From: Bradyrhizobium jicamae
GTDB taxonomy: Bacteria; Pseudomonadota; Alphaproteobacteria; Rhizobiales; Xanthobacteraceae
Direction of reading: 5' to 3'
Assembly (NCBI RefSeq): GCF_018130695.1
Contig: NZ_JAFCJX010000044.1
Location: 1-59,708 of the forward strand
Length of the DNA: 59,708 bases
The translations under genes and the position numbers were made by a program. The notes under the pieces were generated by a model. The model was not told the DNA's origin. It was given only the letters and a program-made list of their open reading frames with translations, and did no database searches. Shown here one piece after another: positions 8,414-19,357 of this stretch. Every line of letters starts with the position of its first letter. The first letter of the stretch is position 1.

Positions 8414-10126
8414 TTACTGCAGAGCGAACACGAACAGCGAACCGCCTTCCGGAGCCGCGGCGACCATCTTCTTGCCGATGTCACCGAGGAAGGCCGGCAG
8501 CGCCGCGGTACGACCGACCACGATCGCGACATATTGCTTGCCGCCGACCGAGTAGGTCACCGGACCCGCGCCGATGCCGCTGCCGAGATTCTTGCTCCAC
8601 ACCACCTTGCCGTTCTTGGCATCGATGGCGCGGAAGTCGCCGTGCAGATTGCCGGAGAACACGAGGTTGCCGGCGGTGGTCAGCGTGCCGCCGTTGAACG
8701 GCAGGTCTTCCTTGATGCCCCACACCTTCTTGTTGGCGATCGGATCCCAGGCCACAAGCTCGCCGAGGAAACCGCCGGGGCCTTCCTTGGTCGGGAATTC
8801 GGCACCGAGATAGAACACGCCGCGCTTGTAGTTCACGTCGCTGACCGACCAGTCCATGCAGACATTGTTGGTCGGGATGTAGACCAGGCCGGTGCCCGGG
8901 TTGAACGACATCGGCTGCCAGTTCTTGCCGCCGATCAGGTTCGGGCAGATGTCCTTGGCGGGATGGCCGGGACCCGGACGCTTGTCGGGATCCTCTTCGG
9001 CGCGCATCGTGGTGATGTCCCACTTCTTGGCCCAGTTCGAGTAGACGTACTTCTCGGCCGAGATCATCTTGCCGGTTTCGCGGTTGGCGACGAAGAAGAA
9101 GCCGTTACGGTCCGCCTTCATCAGCACCGGAGTTTCGGCGCCCTTGATCTTGAGGTCGGCGAGCAGGAGCTCGTTGACGCCGTCATAGTCCCAGGCGTCC
9201 GCCGGCGTACCCTGGATGTGCCACTTGATCTTGCCGGTGTTCGGATCGATCGCGAGCGTCGACGCCGTGTAGAGATTGGTCAGCTTGCCGAAATTGCCGT
9301 CGCCGGTGGAACGCACCGCGGTATTCCACGGACCCGGGTTGCTGGTGCCCCAATAGACCGTGTCGGACTTCGCATCGTAGGAGCCGACCAGCCATGCGGC
9401 GCCGCCGCCATGCAGGCCGGTGTCGCCCTTCCAGGTCTCGCTGCCGGGCTCGCCCGGCGCCGGCACCGTGTAGGTCTGCCACAGCAGCTTGCCGTCGTTG
9501 AGATTGAAGGCCAGCAGCGCACCGCGCACGCCATACTCGCCGCCGCCGAAGCCGGTGATGACCTTGTCGCGCACGACCAGCGGCGGCGAGGTGATCACCG
9601 AGCCCTGCTTGTAGTCGACGACGGTCGAGGTCCACACCTCCTTGCCGGTCTTGGCATCGAGCGCAGTCAACTTGCCGTCGAGACGGCCGACGAAGATCTT
9701 GCCGTCGGCATAGGAGACGCCGCGGCTGTTGACGTCGCAGCAGGCATACTGCAGCACGTCATCGGGAATGTCGGGCTGATAGGTCCATTTGCGCGCACCG
9801 GTGGCGGCATCGACCGCGTAGACATATTTCGGCCCCCAGGAGGTCGAGACGTAGAGCGTGTCGCCGATCACGACCGGCGAGGCTTCGTTGGAGCGCAGCG
9901 AGGCCAGCGACAGCGAATAGACCAGCTGCAGCTTGTTCGCATTCTCCGAGGTGATCTGCTTCAGCGGGCTGAAGCGCGTGTTGCCGTAGTCGTGGCCTGC
10001 GATCGCCCATCCATTCGGATCGGCCGCGGCCTTGGTGACGGACTCGTTGGCTTTCGTTGCGGTCAATCCCGCCATCACCATGGCGGCCAGCGAAACGCCG
10101 GCAAAGAAACTCTTGCGCTTCAGCAT
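8414..10126 (-). CDS. PQQ-dependent alcohol dehydrogenase with lanthanide-type metal site
   Basis: 570 residues with a signal peptide (about 1-26) and an eight-bladed quinoprotein propeller of the methanol/ethanol dehydrogenase family. Visible features are the vicinal disulphide Cys129-Cys130 (YACCDVN), metal ligands Glu197 (GGEYGVRG), Asn263 (SNPGPW) and catalytic Asp313, plus a second acidic residue, Asp315, in WDYDGVNE. The Asp two residues after the catalytic Asp is the hallmark of lanthanide-dependent enzymes (XoxF, PedH); calcium enzymes have Ala or Ser there. The enzyme is periplasmic and oxidises primary alcohols or aldehydes; the substrate is not decided by sequence. The cytochrome fusion gene lies directly downstream. 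No pqq biosynthesis genes are in the window. Confidence 0.92.
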   Translation of the reverse strand: MLKRKSFFAGVSLAAMVMAGLTATKANESVTKAAADPNGWAIAGHDYGNTRFSPLKQITSENANKLQLVYSLSLASLRSNEASPVVIGDTLYVSTSWGPKYVYAVDAATGARKWTYQPDIPDDVLQYACCDVNSRGVSYADGKIFVGRLDGKLTALDAKTGKEVWTSTVVDYKQGSVITSPPLVVRDKVITGFGGGEYGVRGALLAFNLNDGKLLWQTYTVPAPGEPGSETWKGDTGLHGGGAAWLVGSYDAKSDTVYWGTSNPGPWNTAVRSTGDGNFGKLTNLYTASTLAIDPNTGKIKWHIQGTPADAWDYDGVNELLLADLKIKGAETPVLMKADRNGFFFVANRETGKMISAEKYVYSNWAKKWDITTMRAEEDPDKRPGPGHPAKDICPNLIGGKNWQPMSFNPGTGLVYIPTNNVCMDWSVSDVNYKRGVFYLGAEFPTKEGPGGFLGELVAWDPIANKKVWGIKEDLPFNGGTLTTAGNLVFSGNLHGDFRAIDAKNGKVVWSKNLGSGIGAGPVTYSVGGKQYVAIVVGRTAALPAFLGDIGKKMVAAAPEGGSLFVFALQ

Positions 10127-10534
10127 ATTCTGTTCCTCCGATGTGGTTGCATGGCCGCGCGTTCGCGTGTTGCGCGCGGCTCCTTACCCAATTTGCGGAC
10201 GCGCGATCTTTTGCCGCTGCATCGCGCATGAAAATGCCAGCAACGTTTTTGCGTCGTTATAGGCGGAAGGTAGTAGTGGCCTTGGCAACCGATCTTGCCG
10301 TGTGACGATTGCTGCTTCTTCGAAGCGCCGCGCGCGCAAATTCGGACAATTCGCGCGCGTCAAGCCCGTCGGATTTGCGCTTGTAAATTGCCCAATGAAC
10401 GACTGCCTGCTAGGATCGGAACCATAGGCCGGTGCGCTTCATGACAAGGCTGCGACGACTACTACTTTGATCGCGGTTTCGTCCCCAATGCGGCGTGATC
10501 TACTGGGCCGATAATGAGACTTTGGGAGGAACGC
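10127..10534. promoter_or_regulatory. Divergent control region between the quinoprotein operon and coxSLM
   Basis: 408 bases carrying the promoters of two divergent operons. The clearest element is a near-perfect inverted repeat, CGCGCGCAAATT at 10331-10342 and AATTCGCGCGCG at 10348-10359 (one mismatch, 5-base spacer CGGAC). It is centred about 190 bases from coxS and 220 from the dehydrogenase start, and suits a dimeric regulator. A strong ribosome-binding site, GGGAGGA at 10524-10530, precedes the GTG start of coxS. No convincing -35/-10 pair was identified. Confidence 0.5.
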
Positions 10535-11020
<486 letters not shown>

Positions 11021-11109
11021 GCTGCCACGGACCACACGATCAAGCTCATCACCGCCGGTCTCGATGGAAACGGCGGCAATTCGAAATCTCCGGTCGGGAG
11101 GACAGGATT

Positions 11110-13449
<2,340 letters not shown>

Positions 13450-13461
13450 GGAGGACGAGAT

Positions 13462-14262
13462 ATGTACGAGACGACTTATCACCGCGCTTCCTCGGTCGAT
13501 GACGCCGCGGCGGCCTTCGCCAAGGGCAAGGATTCGAAATTCCTTGCCGGTGGGCAGACCCTGCTACCGGTCATGAAGCAGCGGCTGGCCGCGCCGTCCG
13601 ACGTGATCGATCTCTCGAAGATCAAGGACATGATCGGGATCGTGCCGACCAACAATGGCATCGAGATCAAGGGCGCGACCACGCACTACGACGTGGCGGA
13701 GAGCAGCGACGTGCAGAAGGCGATCCCGGGGCTGGCCTATCTTGCTTCCGTGATCGGCGATCCCGCCGTGCGTTATCGCGGCACCATTGGCGGCTCGCTC
13801 GCCAACAACGATCCCGCCGCGGATTATCCAGCCGCCGTGCTGGCGCTGAATGCGACGGTCAAGACCAACAAGCGTACGATCCCCGCAGACGACTTCTTCA
13901 AGGGCCTGTTCGCGACGGCGCTTGAGGACGGCGAGATCATCACCGCGGTCTCGTTCCCGGTCACGGCAAAGTCCGGCTACGCCAAGTTCCGCAATCCGGC
14001 GTCGCGCTTTGCGTTGACCGCCGTGTTCGTGGCGAGGTCGCCGAGCGGCGAGGTCCGCGTGGCCGCGGCCGGCGCATCACAGAGCGGCGTGATGCGCGTC
14101 GGCGCCATCGAGTCCGCGCTGACGACGAACTGGTCGGCCAGCGCGCTCGACAATGTGAAGGTCTCCGCCAGCGGCATGCTGAGCGACATCCACGGCACCG
14201 CTGATTATCGCGCCAACCTGGTCCGGGTGATGGCGCAACGGGCGGTCATCGCGGCGGGGTAG
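13462..14262 (+). CDS. coxM: Molybdenum hydroxylase FAD-binding medium subunit
   Basis: 266 residues: the FAD-binding PCMH-type domain (KFLAGGQTLLPVMKQRLA; TIGGSLANNDPAADYPAA) and a C-terminal CO_deh_flav_C domain. It accepts electrons from CoxS and passes them to the quinone pool or another acceptor. It starts 12 bases after coxL, with GAGGACGAG as ribosome-binding site, so it is in the same operon. It is followed by a palindromic repeat and a hairpin terminator. No cox accessory genes (coxD, coxE, coxF, coxG) are present nearby. Confidence 0.92.
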   Translation: MYETTYHRASSVDDAAAAFAKGKDSKFLAGGQTLLPVMKQRLAAPSDVIDLSKIKDMIGIVPTNNGIEIKGATTHYDVAESSDVQKAIPGLAYLASVIGDPAVRYRGTIGGSLANNDPAADYPAAVLALNATVKTNKRTIPADDFFKGLFATALEDGEIITAVSFPVTAKSGYAKFRNPASRFALTAVFVARSPSGEVRVAAAGASQSGVMRVGAIESALTTNWSASALDNVKVSASGMLSDIHGTADYRANLVRVMAQRAVIAAG

Positions 14263-14307
14263 GCATGATCCGGAAAAGTGCGAAGCGGTTTTCCGATAAG
14301 ATCATGC
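14263..14307. repeat. Dispersed palindromic repeat, family A copy 1
   Basis: GCATGATCCGGAAAAGT at the left and TTTTCCGATAAGATCATGC at the right form a long imperfect hairpin. Close relatives occur at 41602-41650 and, inverted, at 58942-58990. It begins directly after the coxM stop codon. Confidence 0.8.
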
Positions 14308-14372
14308 CCAAACAAACAGCTACGGTGCGATGACAATTTCATCGCGCCGTAGCGCCTAAACACAAATTGGAA

Positions 14373-14405
14373 ACGGCGCGCAGCGATGCGCGCCGTTCGT
14401 TTTTC
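14373..14405 (+). terminator. Rho-independent terminator after coxSLM
   Basis: A perfect 10-base stem (ACGGCGCGCA, loop GCGA, TGCGCGCCGT) at 14373-14396 is followed by TCGTTTTTC. It would end the coxSLM transcript and separate it from the racemase gene. Confidence 0.75.
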
Positions 14406-14460
14406 GCGCACTGCTGCGCGCAAAAAGCAGCTTGCCACATCGCGCGTTCGGCGAGACAAT

Positions 14461-14480
14461 TTAGCTAATCAGCTAATTAA
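14461..14480. promoter_or_regulatory. TTAGCTAA palindrome upstream of the racemase-like gene
   Basis: An AT-rich segment in GC-rich DNA contains TTAGCTAATCAGCTAA (TTAGCT and AGCTAA arms, 4-base spacer), ending 20 bases before the GTG start at 14496. It could be an operator overlapping the promoter. No cognate regulator is obvious. Confidence 0.4.
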
Positions 14481-14495
14481 AACTCGGATGGAAAC

Positions 14496-15605
14496 GTGCT
14501 CGATAAACCTGCCTCTCACTCCGCCGTTCGCGCCTCCGGGCCCCTCGCCGGCTTCCGCATCGTCGAATTCGCCGGCATCGGCCCCGGGCCGTTCGCCTGC
14601 ATGCTGCTCGCGGACATGGGCGCCGAGGTGATCACGCTGGACCGCGTCGGCGCGGCTAAGAATCTAAAGGCAGTGTCGGTGCGCGGCCGCAAGGTCATCG
14701 AGCTCGACCTGAAGAGCAAGGATGCAATCGCGCAGGTGCTGGACCTGCTGAGCCATGCCGACGCACTGATCGAAGGCTTCCGTCCAGGCGTGATGGAGCG
14801 GCTCGGTCTCGGCCCCGATGTCGTGCTCGCGCGCAATCCAAAACTCGTTTACGGCCGCATGACCGGCTGGGGCCAGGAAGGCCCGCTGGCGCACGCCGCC
14901 GGCCATGACATCAACTACATCTCGATCACCGGCGCGCTGGCCGCGATCGGACCTAAGGAAAAGCCGGTGCCGCCGCTCAACCTGGTCGGAGATTTCGGCG
15001 GCGGCGCGCTCTATCTCGTGGTCGGCGTGCTCGCCGCGCTGCTGGAAGCGTCGAAATCCGGCAAGGGCCAGGTCGTGGACACCGCGATGTGCGACGGCGC
15101 GGCGTCGCTGATGTCGATGTTCTTCGACATGAGCGCGATGGGCCGCTGGACCGAAGGCCGCGACCAGAATTTCCTCGACGGCGGCGCGCATTTCTACGGC
15201 GTCTATGAATGCTCTTGCGGCAACTTCATCTCGATCGGTTCGATCGAGCCGCAATTCTACGCGCTGCTGCGCAAGCACGCCGATCTCAACGACGCCGATT
15301 TCGACGCACAGATGGACCGCAAGGCCTGGCCGGCGCTGAAGGAGAAGCTGACCAAGGTCTTCAAGAGCAAGACGCGCGAGGACTGGTGCAAGATCATGGA
15401 AGGCAGCGACATCTGCTTCGCGCCGATCCTGACCATGGCGGAGGCGCCGAAGCATCCGCACATGGCCGCGCGAAAGGTGTTCGTCGAGCGCCATGGCGTG
15501 ACCCAGCCCGCGCCGGCGCCGCGCTTCTCGCGCACGCCGTCGGCGATCCGCGAGCCGGAGGTGGCGCAGATTGGCGATGTGACGGCGGCGTGGAAGGCGC
15601 GATAG
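14496..15605 (+). CDS. CaiB/BaiF family protein, alpha-methylacyl-CoA racemase-like
   Basis: 369 residues of the class III CoA-transferase fold. The family includes CoA transferases and alpha-methylacyl-CoA racemases. Residues resembling the racemase catalytic set are visible: His and Asp in AGHDINY, Asp in NLVGDFGGG and Glu in FYGVYE. This favours a racemase that epimerises 2-methylacyl-CoA esters in branched-chain lipid breakdown. The GTG start at 14496 has GGATGGAAAC upstream; the ATG at 14488 is out of frame. It is separated from coxM by a repeat and a terminator, so it is probably its own transcription unit. Confidence 0.85.
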   Translation: MLDKPASHSAVRASGPLAGFRIVEFAGIGPGPFACMLLADMGAEVITLDRVGAAKNLKAVSVRGRKVIELDLKSKDAIAQVLDLLSHADALIEGFRPGVMERLGLGPDVVLARNPKLVYGRMTGWGQEGPLAHAAGHDINYISITGALAAIGPKEKPVPPLNLVGDFGGGALYLVVGVLAALLEASKSGKGQVVDTAMCDGAASLMSMFFDMSAMGRWTEGRDQNFLDGGAHFYGVYECSCGNFISIGSIEPQFYALLRKHADLNDADFDAQMDRKAWPALKEKLTKVFKSKTREDWCKIMEGSDICFAPILTMAEAPKHPHMAARKVFVERHGVTQPAPAPRFSRTPSAIREPEVAQIGDVTAAWKAR

Positions 15606-15740
15606 CTCTCGTGCCCCGGACGCGGCGCAGCACGCAGTGATGCGCTGCAGAGCCGGGGCCCATGCCTCCATTACGAAAAGTGGGTCCCGGCTCTGCGCAG
15701 CAGCGTTGCACGCTGCAGCGCGTCCGGGACACGAGACTAA
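15606..15740. repeat. Convergent intergenic palindromic repeat
   Basis: Between convergent racemase and hpd genes. The outer arms TCGTGCCCCGGACGCG and CGCGTCCGGGACACGAG pair, and inner arms (CAGAGCCGGG and CCCGGCTCTG) pair again. The whole gap can fold into one long hairpin. It probably terminates both genes; the type is common in Bradyrhizobium intergenic regions. Confidence 0.75.
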
Positions 15741-16859
15741 CTACGCTGCGTGATCCACCTTCAGCACGCCGCGGCGGATCTGGTCTTCCTCGATCGATTC
15801 GAACAGCGCCTTGAAATTGCCCTCGCCGAATCCGTCATCGCCCTTGCGCTGGATGAACTCGAAGAAGATCGGCCCGATCGCATTCGCCGAGAAGATCTGC
15901 AAGAGCACCTTGGTCTGGCCGCCATCGACCACGCCTTCGCCATCGATCAGGATGCCGTTGGTTTGCAGCCGCGCGACGTCCTCGCCGTGCCCGGGCAGGC
16001 GCGCGTCGATCCTCTCGAAATAGGTGCCGGGCGGTGACGGCATGAAGGGCAGGCCGGCCTCGCGCAGCGTCTCCACCGTGCGATGGATATCGCGCGCACC
16101 GCAGGCGATGTGCTGGATGCCCTCGCCATTATAGGTGTGGAGATATTCCTCGATCTGTCCGGAATCGCCGGCATCCTCATTGATCGGAATCCGGATCTTG
16201 CCATCGGGGCTGGTCAGCGCGCGCGAGAACAGGCCTGACGCGCGCCCTTCGATATCGAAGAAGCGGATCTGGCGGAAGTTGAACAGCTTTGCGTAGAAGC
16301 CGGTCCAGACATCCATGCGACCGCGATGGACGTTGTGGGTGAGGTGATCGATGTAATAGAGGCCCGAGCCTGATGGACGCGGGTTCGCAGCATCAGTCCA
16401 TTCGAACTCGGTGTCATAGGCCGAGCCCTTGGCACCGTAGCGATCGACGAAATAGAGCAGACTGCCGCCGATGCCCTTGATCGCGGGCACGTCGAGCGTC
16501 TTCTGCGCCGGCGACACATCCGCCGGCTCGGCGCCGAGCGCGATCGCGCGCGCGTAGGCCTGCTTGGCGTCGACCACGCGGAACGCCATCGACGGCGCGC
16601 AGGGGCCGTGGGCGGCGACGAAGTTGAAGCCGTCGGTGCCGGGCTCCTCGTTGACGAGGTAGTTGATGTCGCCCTGGCGATAGACCGTGATCCGCTTGGT
16701 CTTGTGGCGGGCGACCGGGGCAAAGCCTATCAGCTTGAAGAGGGCGTGCAGTTCGGCCGGGTTGGGGTGGGCGTATTCGACGAACTCGAAACCGTCGGTG
16801 CCCATCGGGTTGTCGGTGCTGATCTCGGCCGGCGGCGCATCGTGCGGAAACGGACCCAT
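15741..16859 (-). CDS. hpd: 4-hydroxyphenylpyruvate dioxygenase
   Basis: 372 residues. Converts 4-hydroxyphenylpyruvate to homogentisate in tyrosine degradation, using non-haem iron. Two vicinal-oxygen-chelate halves are visible. The C-terminal half carries the likely 2-His-1-Glu site: His in HLTHNVHRG, His in GIQHIACGARD and Glu in FFEFIQRKGDDGFG. The start at 16859 is chosen because GGGAGAATT lies 6-12 bases upstream; longer frames to 16913 lack a better site. It is divergent from an Lrp/AsnC regulator and convergent with the racemase gene. Its product feeds hmgA and fahA at 18071-20846, which form a separate transcription unit. Confidence 0.95.
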   Translation of the reverse strand: MGPFPHDAPPAEISTDNPMGTDGFEFVEYAHPNPAELHALFKLIGFAPVARHKTKRITVYRQGDINYLVNEEPGTDGFNFVAAHGPCAPSMAFRVVDAKQAYARAIALGAEPADVSPAQKTLDVPAIKGIGGSLLYFVDRYGAKGSAYDTEFEWTDAANPRPSGSGLYYIDHLTHNVHRGRMDVWTGFYAKLFNFRQIRFFDIEGRASGLFSRALTSPDGKIRIPINEDAGDSGQIEEYLHTYNGEGIQHIACGARDIHRTVETLREAGLPFMPSPPGTYFERIDARLPGHGEDVARLQTNGILIDGEGVVDGGQTKVLLQIFSANAIGPIFFEFIQRKGDDGFGEGNFKALFESIEEDQIRRGVLKVDHAA

Positions 16860-16939
16860 GGCGGAATTCTCCCTGATTTGGCTGGGGAGGATTTTCCGCC
16901 GTTTGCTGCGCAATGGGCGTGCAAAATCAGGCCGATCAG

Positions 16940-16983
16940 GCTATAATTACGCATGCTTCGTGCATGAAATGAGCATTTGACGC
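16940..16983. promoter_or_regulatory. Promoter and likely Lrp operator between hpd and the Lrp gene
   Basis: TATAAT at 16942-16947 is a perfect -10 element in the plus direction, 36 bases before the Lrp ATG. An inverted repeat CATGC-TTCGT-GCATG at 16952-16966, size-matched to 15-base Lrp/AsnC sites, overlaps the expected start of transcription. Autoregulation and control of hpd are likely but inferred. Confidence 0.55.
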
Positions 16984-17454
16984 ATGATCGACGTCGACAG
17001 CTTCGACCTCAAAATGCTGGCCGCCCTGCAGGACGACGGCCGGCTGACCAACCAGCAGCTGGCCGATCTGATCGGCCTCTCCGCCTCGCAATGCTCGCGG
17101 CGGCGGATGCGGCTGGAGGAGGAGAAGGTGATATCAGGCTACCACGCCGACCTCGCCGGCGAGGCGCTCGGCTTCGGCCTGATCGCCTTCATCCACATCA
17201 CGCTGGCGACCCACTCGCCCGACAATGCCAAGCGGTTCCGCGAGCTGGTCGAGCGCGTCGACGAGATCCAGGAGGGCTACTCGCTGACCGGCGACGCGGA
17301 CTACCTGCTCAAGGTGATCCTGCGCGATCTCAAGAGCCTGTCCGATATCGTCAACAACGTGCTGATGCCGCACCAGAGCGTGGCGCATGTGCGCTCGTCG
17401 ATCGTGCTCGACCGGCTGAAGGAGAGCGCGAAGCTGCCGCTCAGCGTGCTCTAG
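16984..17454 (+). CDS. Lrp/AsnC family transcriptional regulator
   Basis: 156 residues: N-terminal helix-turn-helix (about 5-65; LTNQQLADLIGLSASQCSRR) and a C-terminal RAM/ActD ligand-binding domain (about 70-150). Such regulators bind amino acids or related effectors. It is divergent from hpd, so it probably controls tyrosine degradation in response to tyrosine, phenylalanine or a keto-acid product. The ATG at 16984 is the only reasonable start. Confidence 0.92.
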   Translation: MIDVDSFDLKMLAALQDDGRLTNQQLADLIGLSASQCSRRRMRLEEEKVISGYHADLAGEALGFGLIAFIHITLATHSPDNAKRFRELVERVDEIQEGYSLTGDADYLLKVILRDLKSLSDIVNNVLMPHQSVAHVRSSIVLDRLKESAKLPLSVL

Positions 17455-17512
17455 CTTTTTTTGACGCGTTTTCTTCACGCAAACCGGTACCCACTTTGCT
17501 TGAACGCGTTCT
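17455..17512. repeat. Dispersed repeat, family B copy 1
   Basis: TTTTTTTGACGCGTTTTCTT begins just after the Lrp stop codon and is followed by CACGCAAACCGGTACCCACTTTGC. The first 20 bases recur exactly, in reverse complement, at about 52120-52140. The T-run may help terminate the Lrp transcript. Confidence 0.7.
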
Positions 17513-17600
17513 GGCGCTCATGGCGCAAATCGAGGGAAATATGCCATTCGCTTTCGCCGCGTGATTTGCGATTCTCGCTATCCATACCTGGGAGGCGACC

Positions 17601-17912
17601 ATGGCGCTGCAGCTGCGACCGAACTGCGAATATTGCGACAAGGACCTGCCGCCGAGCGCGACGGATGCGCGGATCTGCTCGTATGAATGCACGTTCTGTG
17701 CGGATTGCGTCGAGACCAAGCTCAACAATGTCTGCCCGAACTGCGGCGGCGGCTTCGCGCCGCGGCCGATCCGCCCATCGCAGGAGTGGCGGACCGGTGT
17801 CTGCGTGACCAAGCACCCGCCGTCGGACAAGCGGGTGCATTTGAAATACAGCGTCGAGGACGTCGCTGCGCACTGCGCGCGGCTGAAGGATATCCGGCCG
17901 GAAGAGCGCTGA
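17601..17912 (+). CDS. DUF1272 family cysteine-rich protein
   Basis: 103 residues. The first ~60 hold regularly spaced cysteines (CEYC; CSYECTFCADC; CPNCGG) that could bind one or two zinc ions, matching DUF1272. The function is unknown. GGGAGGCGACC lies directly upstream of the ATG, a strong ribosome-binding site. It lies in the homogentisate region but is convergent with fahA, so a link to tyrosine degradation is not shown. Confidence 0.85.
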   Translation: MALQLRPNCEYCDKDLPPSATDARICSYECTFCADCVETKLNNVCPNCGGGFAPRPIRPSQEWRTGVCVTKHPPSDKRVHLKYSVEDVAAHCARLKDIRPEER

Positions 17913-17927
17913 GAGGCTTGCGCAACT

Positions 17928-18063
17928 GCCTGGCTCCTTCCCCCTGAAAGGGGGAAGGTTGGGATGGGGGTCAAGCCGCGGGCACTGAATTCTCCGGAGA
18001 GACCTGATCCCCACCCGGTTTGCGCTTCCGCGCAAACCGACCTCCCCTTTTCAAGGGGAGGTG
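17928..18063. repeat. Convergent intergenic hairpin repeat
   Basis: Between DUF1272 and fahA. It contains CTTCCCCCTGAAAGGGGGAAG, TTTGCGC-TTCC-GCGCAAA and ACCTCCCCTTTTCAAGGGGAGGT hairpins in a row. It probably acts as a bidirectional terminator. Confidence 0.75.
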
Positions 18064-18070
18064 AAGCAAC

Positions 18071-19357
18071 TTACTCCGCCGCGACGATCGTGCCTTCGAC
18101 CTCGCCGAAGCCGACGCGATAACCGTCGCCCTGGCACCAGCCGCGCATCACGAGGCTGTCGCCGTCTTCGAGGAAGGTGCGCTTGACGCCATCAGCGAGC
18201 TCGACCGGCTCGGTGCCGTTCCAGCTGATCTCGAGCAGGCTGCCGCGCTGGTGCTTCTCCGGGCCGGAGATCGTGCCGCTGCCTAAGAGATCGCCGACAT
18301 TCATCGCGCAGCCGGATGAGGCGTGGTGTGCGAGCTGCTGCACCGAGGACCAATACATGTATTTGAAATTGGTGCTGGTGATGGTCTTCGCCTCATTCAT
18401 CGCGCCGGCGCGCAGCGCGACGTCGAGCTGCATGTCGTAATTGTTCGGCTGCGTCTGTTTTAGATAGGCCAGCGGCTCCGGCTCCTGCGCCGGTCCCTGC
18501 ATCCGGAACGGCTCCAGCGCCTCGCGCGTCACCACCCACGGGCTGATCGACGTCCCGAACGCCTTGGCCTGGAACGGACCCAGCGGCACGTATTCCCATG
18601 CCTGGATGTCGCGCGCGCTCCAGTCGTTGAGGATGACGAAGCCGAAGATCATCTCCTCAGCCTGCTGCACGGTCAGCGTCTCGCCCATCGCCGACGACTG
18701 GCCAACGACGACGCCCATCTCCAGCTCGAAATCGAGCCGCTTGCAGGGGCCGAAGCTTGGGACCTCTGATGTCGGCGGCTTCAGCTGGCCGCGCGGGCGG
18801 CGCACCTTGGTGCCGGAAACGACCACGGTCGAGGCGCGGCCGTTATAGCCGATTGGCATATGCAGCCAGTTCGGCTGCAGTGCATTGTCCTTGCCGCGGA
18901 ACATGATGCCGACATTGGTGGCGTGCTCCTTCGACGAATAGAAATCGGTGTAGCCGGCGACGGTGAAGGGCATGTGCAGCTTCACCTCAGCCATCGGCAC
19001 CAGCGCGCGGGCGCGAAGCTCGCGGTTATCGCGCAGTTCCGGATGATCGGCGCGCAACAGCTCACTGATCCGGGCGCGCGTTGTCGACCAGACCTTTGGT
19101 CCGAGCGCCATGAAGGCGTTGAGCGAGGGTTGCGAGAACACGCCGAGCGGGCCGACATCGAGACGAGAATCCTGCTCGAGCTCCCAGAGATCGAGCACGT
19201 AATCGCCGATCGCGACGCCGACGCGCGGGGCGAGCCCATCCTTCGACGAGAACACGCCGTAGGGGAGGTTCTGGATCGGGAAGTCGGAGGTCGGTGCGAC
19301 GTCGATGAAGGAGCGGAGCTTTGGGTCGTTGGGATGGGTGGTCACGATTGGCTTCAT
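18071..19357 (-). CDS. fahA: Fumarylacetoacetase
   Basis: 428 residues, close to the usual 420-435. It hydrolyses fumarylacetoacetate to fumarate and acetoacetate, the last step of the homogentisate pathway. The N-terminal SH3-like domain is followed by the FAH fold, with the metal/substrate region around ILNDWSARDIQAWEYVPLGP and the segment FELEMGVVVG. It is downstream of hmgA on the same strand, but a 142-base palindromic repeat (19358-19499) lies between them and may lower or uncouple its expression. Confidence 0.95.
   Translation of the reverse strand: MKPIVTTHPNDPKLRSFIDVAPTSDFPIQNLPYGVFSSKDGLAPRVGVAIGDYVLDLWELEQDSRLDVGPLGVFSQPSLNAFMALGPKVWSTTRARISELLRADHPELRDNRELRARALVPMAEVKLHMPFTVAGYTDFYSSKEHATNVGIMFRGKDNALQPNWLHMPIGYNGRASTVVVSGTKVRRPRGQLKPPTSEVPSFGPCKRLDFELEMGVVVGQSSAMGETLTVQQAEEMIFGFVILNDWSARDIQAWEYVPLGPFQAKAFGTSISPWVVTREALEPFRMQGPAQEPEPLAYLKQTQPNNYDMQLDVALRAGAMNEAKTITSTNFKYMYWSSVQQLAHHASSGCAMNVGDLLGSGTISGPEKHQRGSLLEISWNGTEPVELADGVKRTFLEDGDSLVMRGWCQGDGYRVGFGEVEGTIVAAE

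Noticed and set aside
8534..10231. 565-codon plus-strand frame opposite the PQQ dehydrogenase
   Set aside because: Antisense shadow caused by high GC at third positions; no domain, and the opposite strand has complete quinoprotein motifs.
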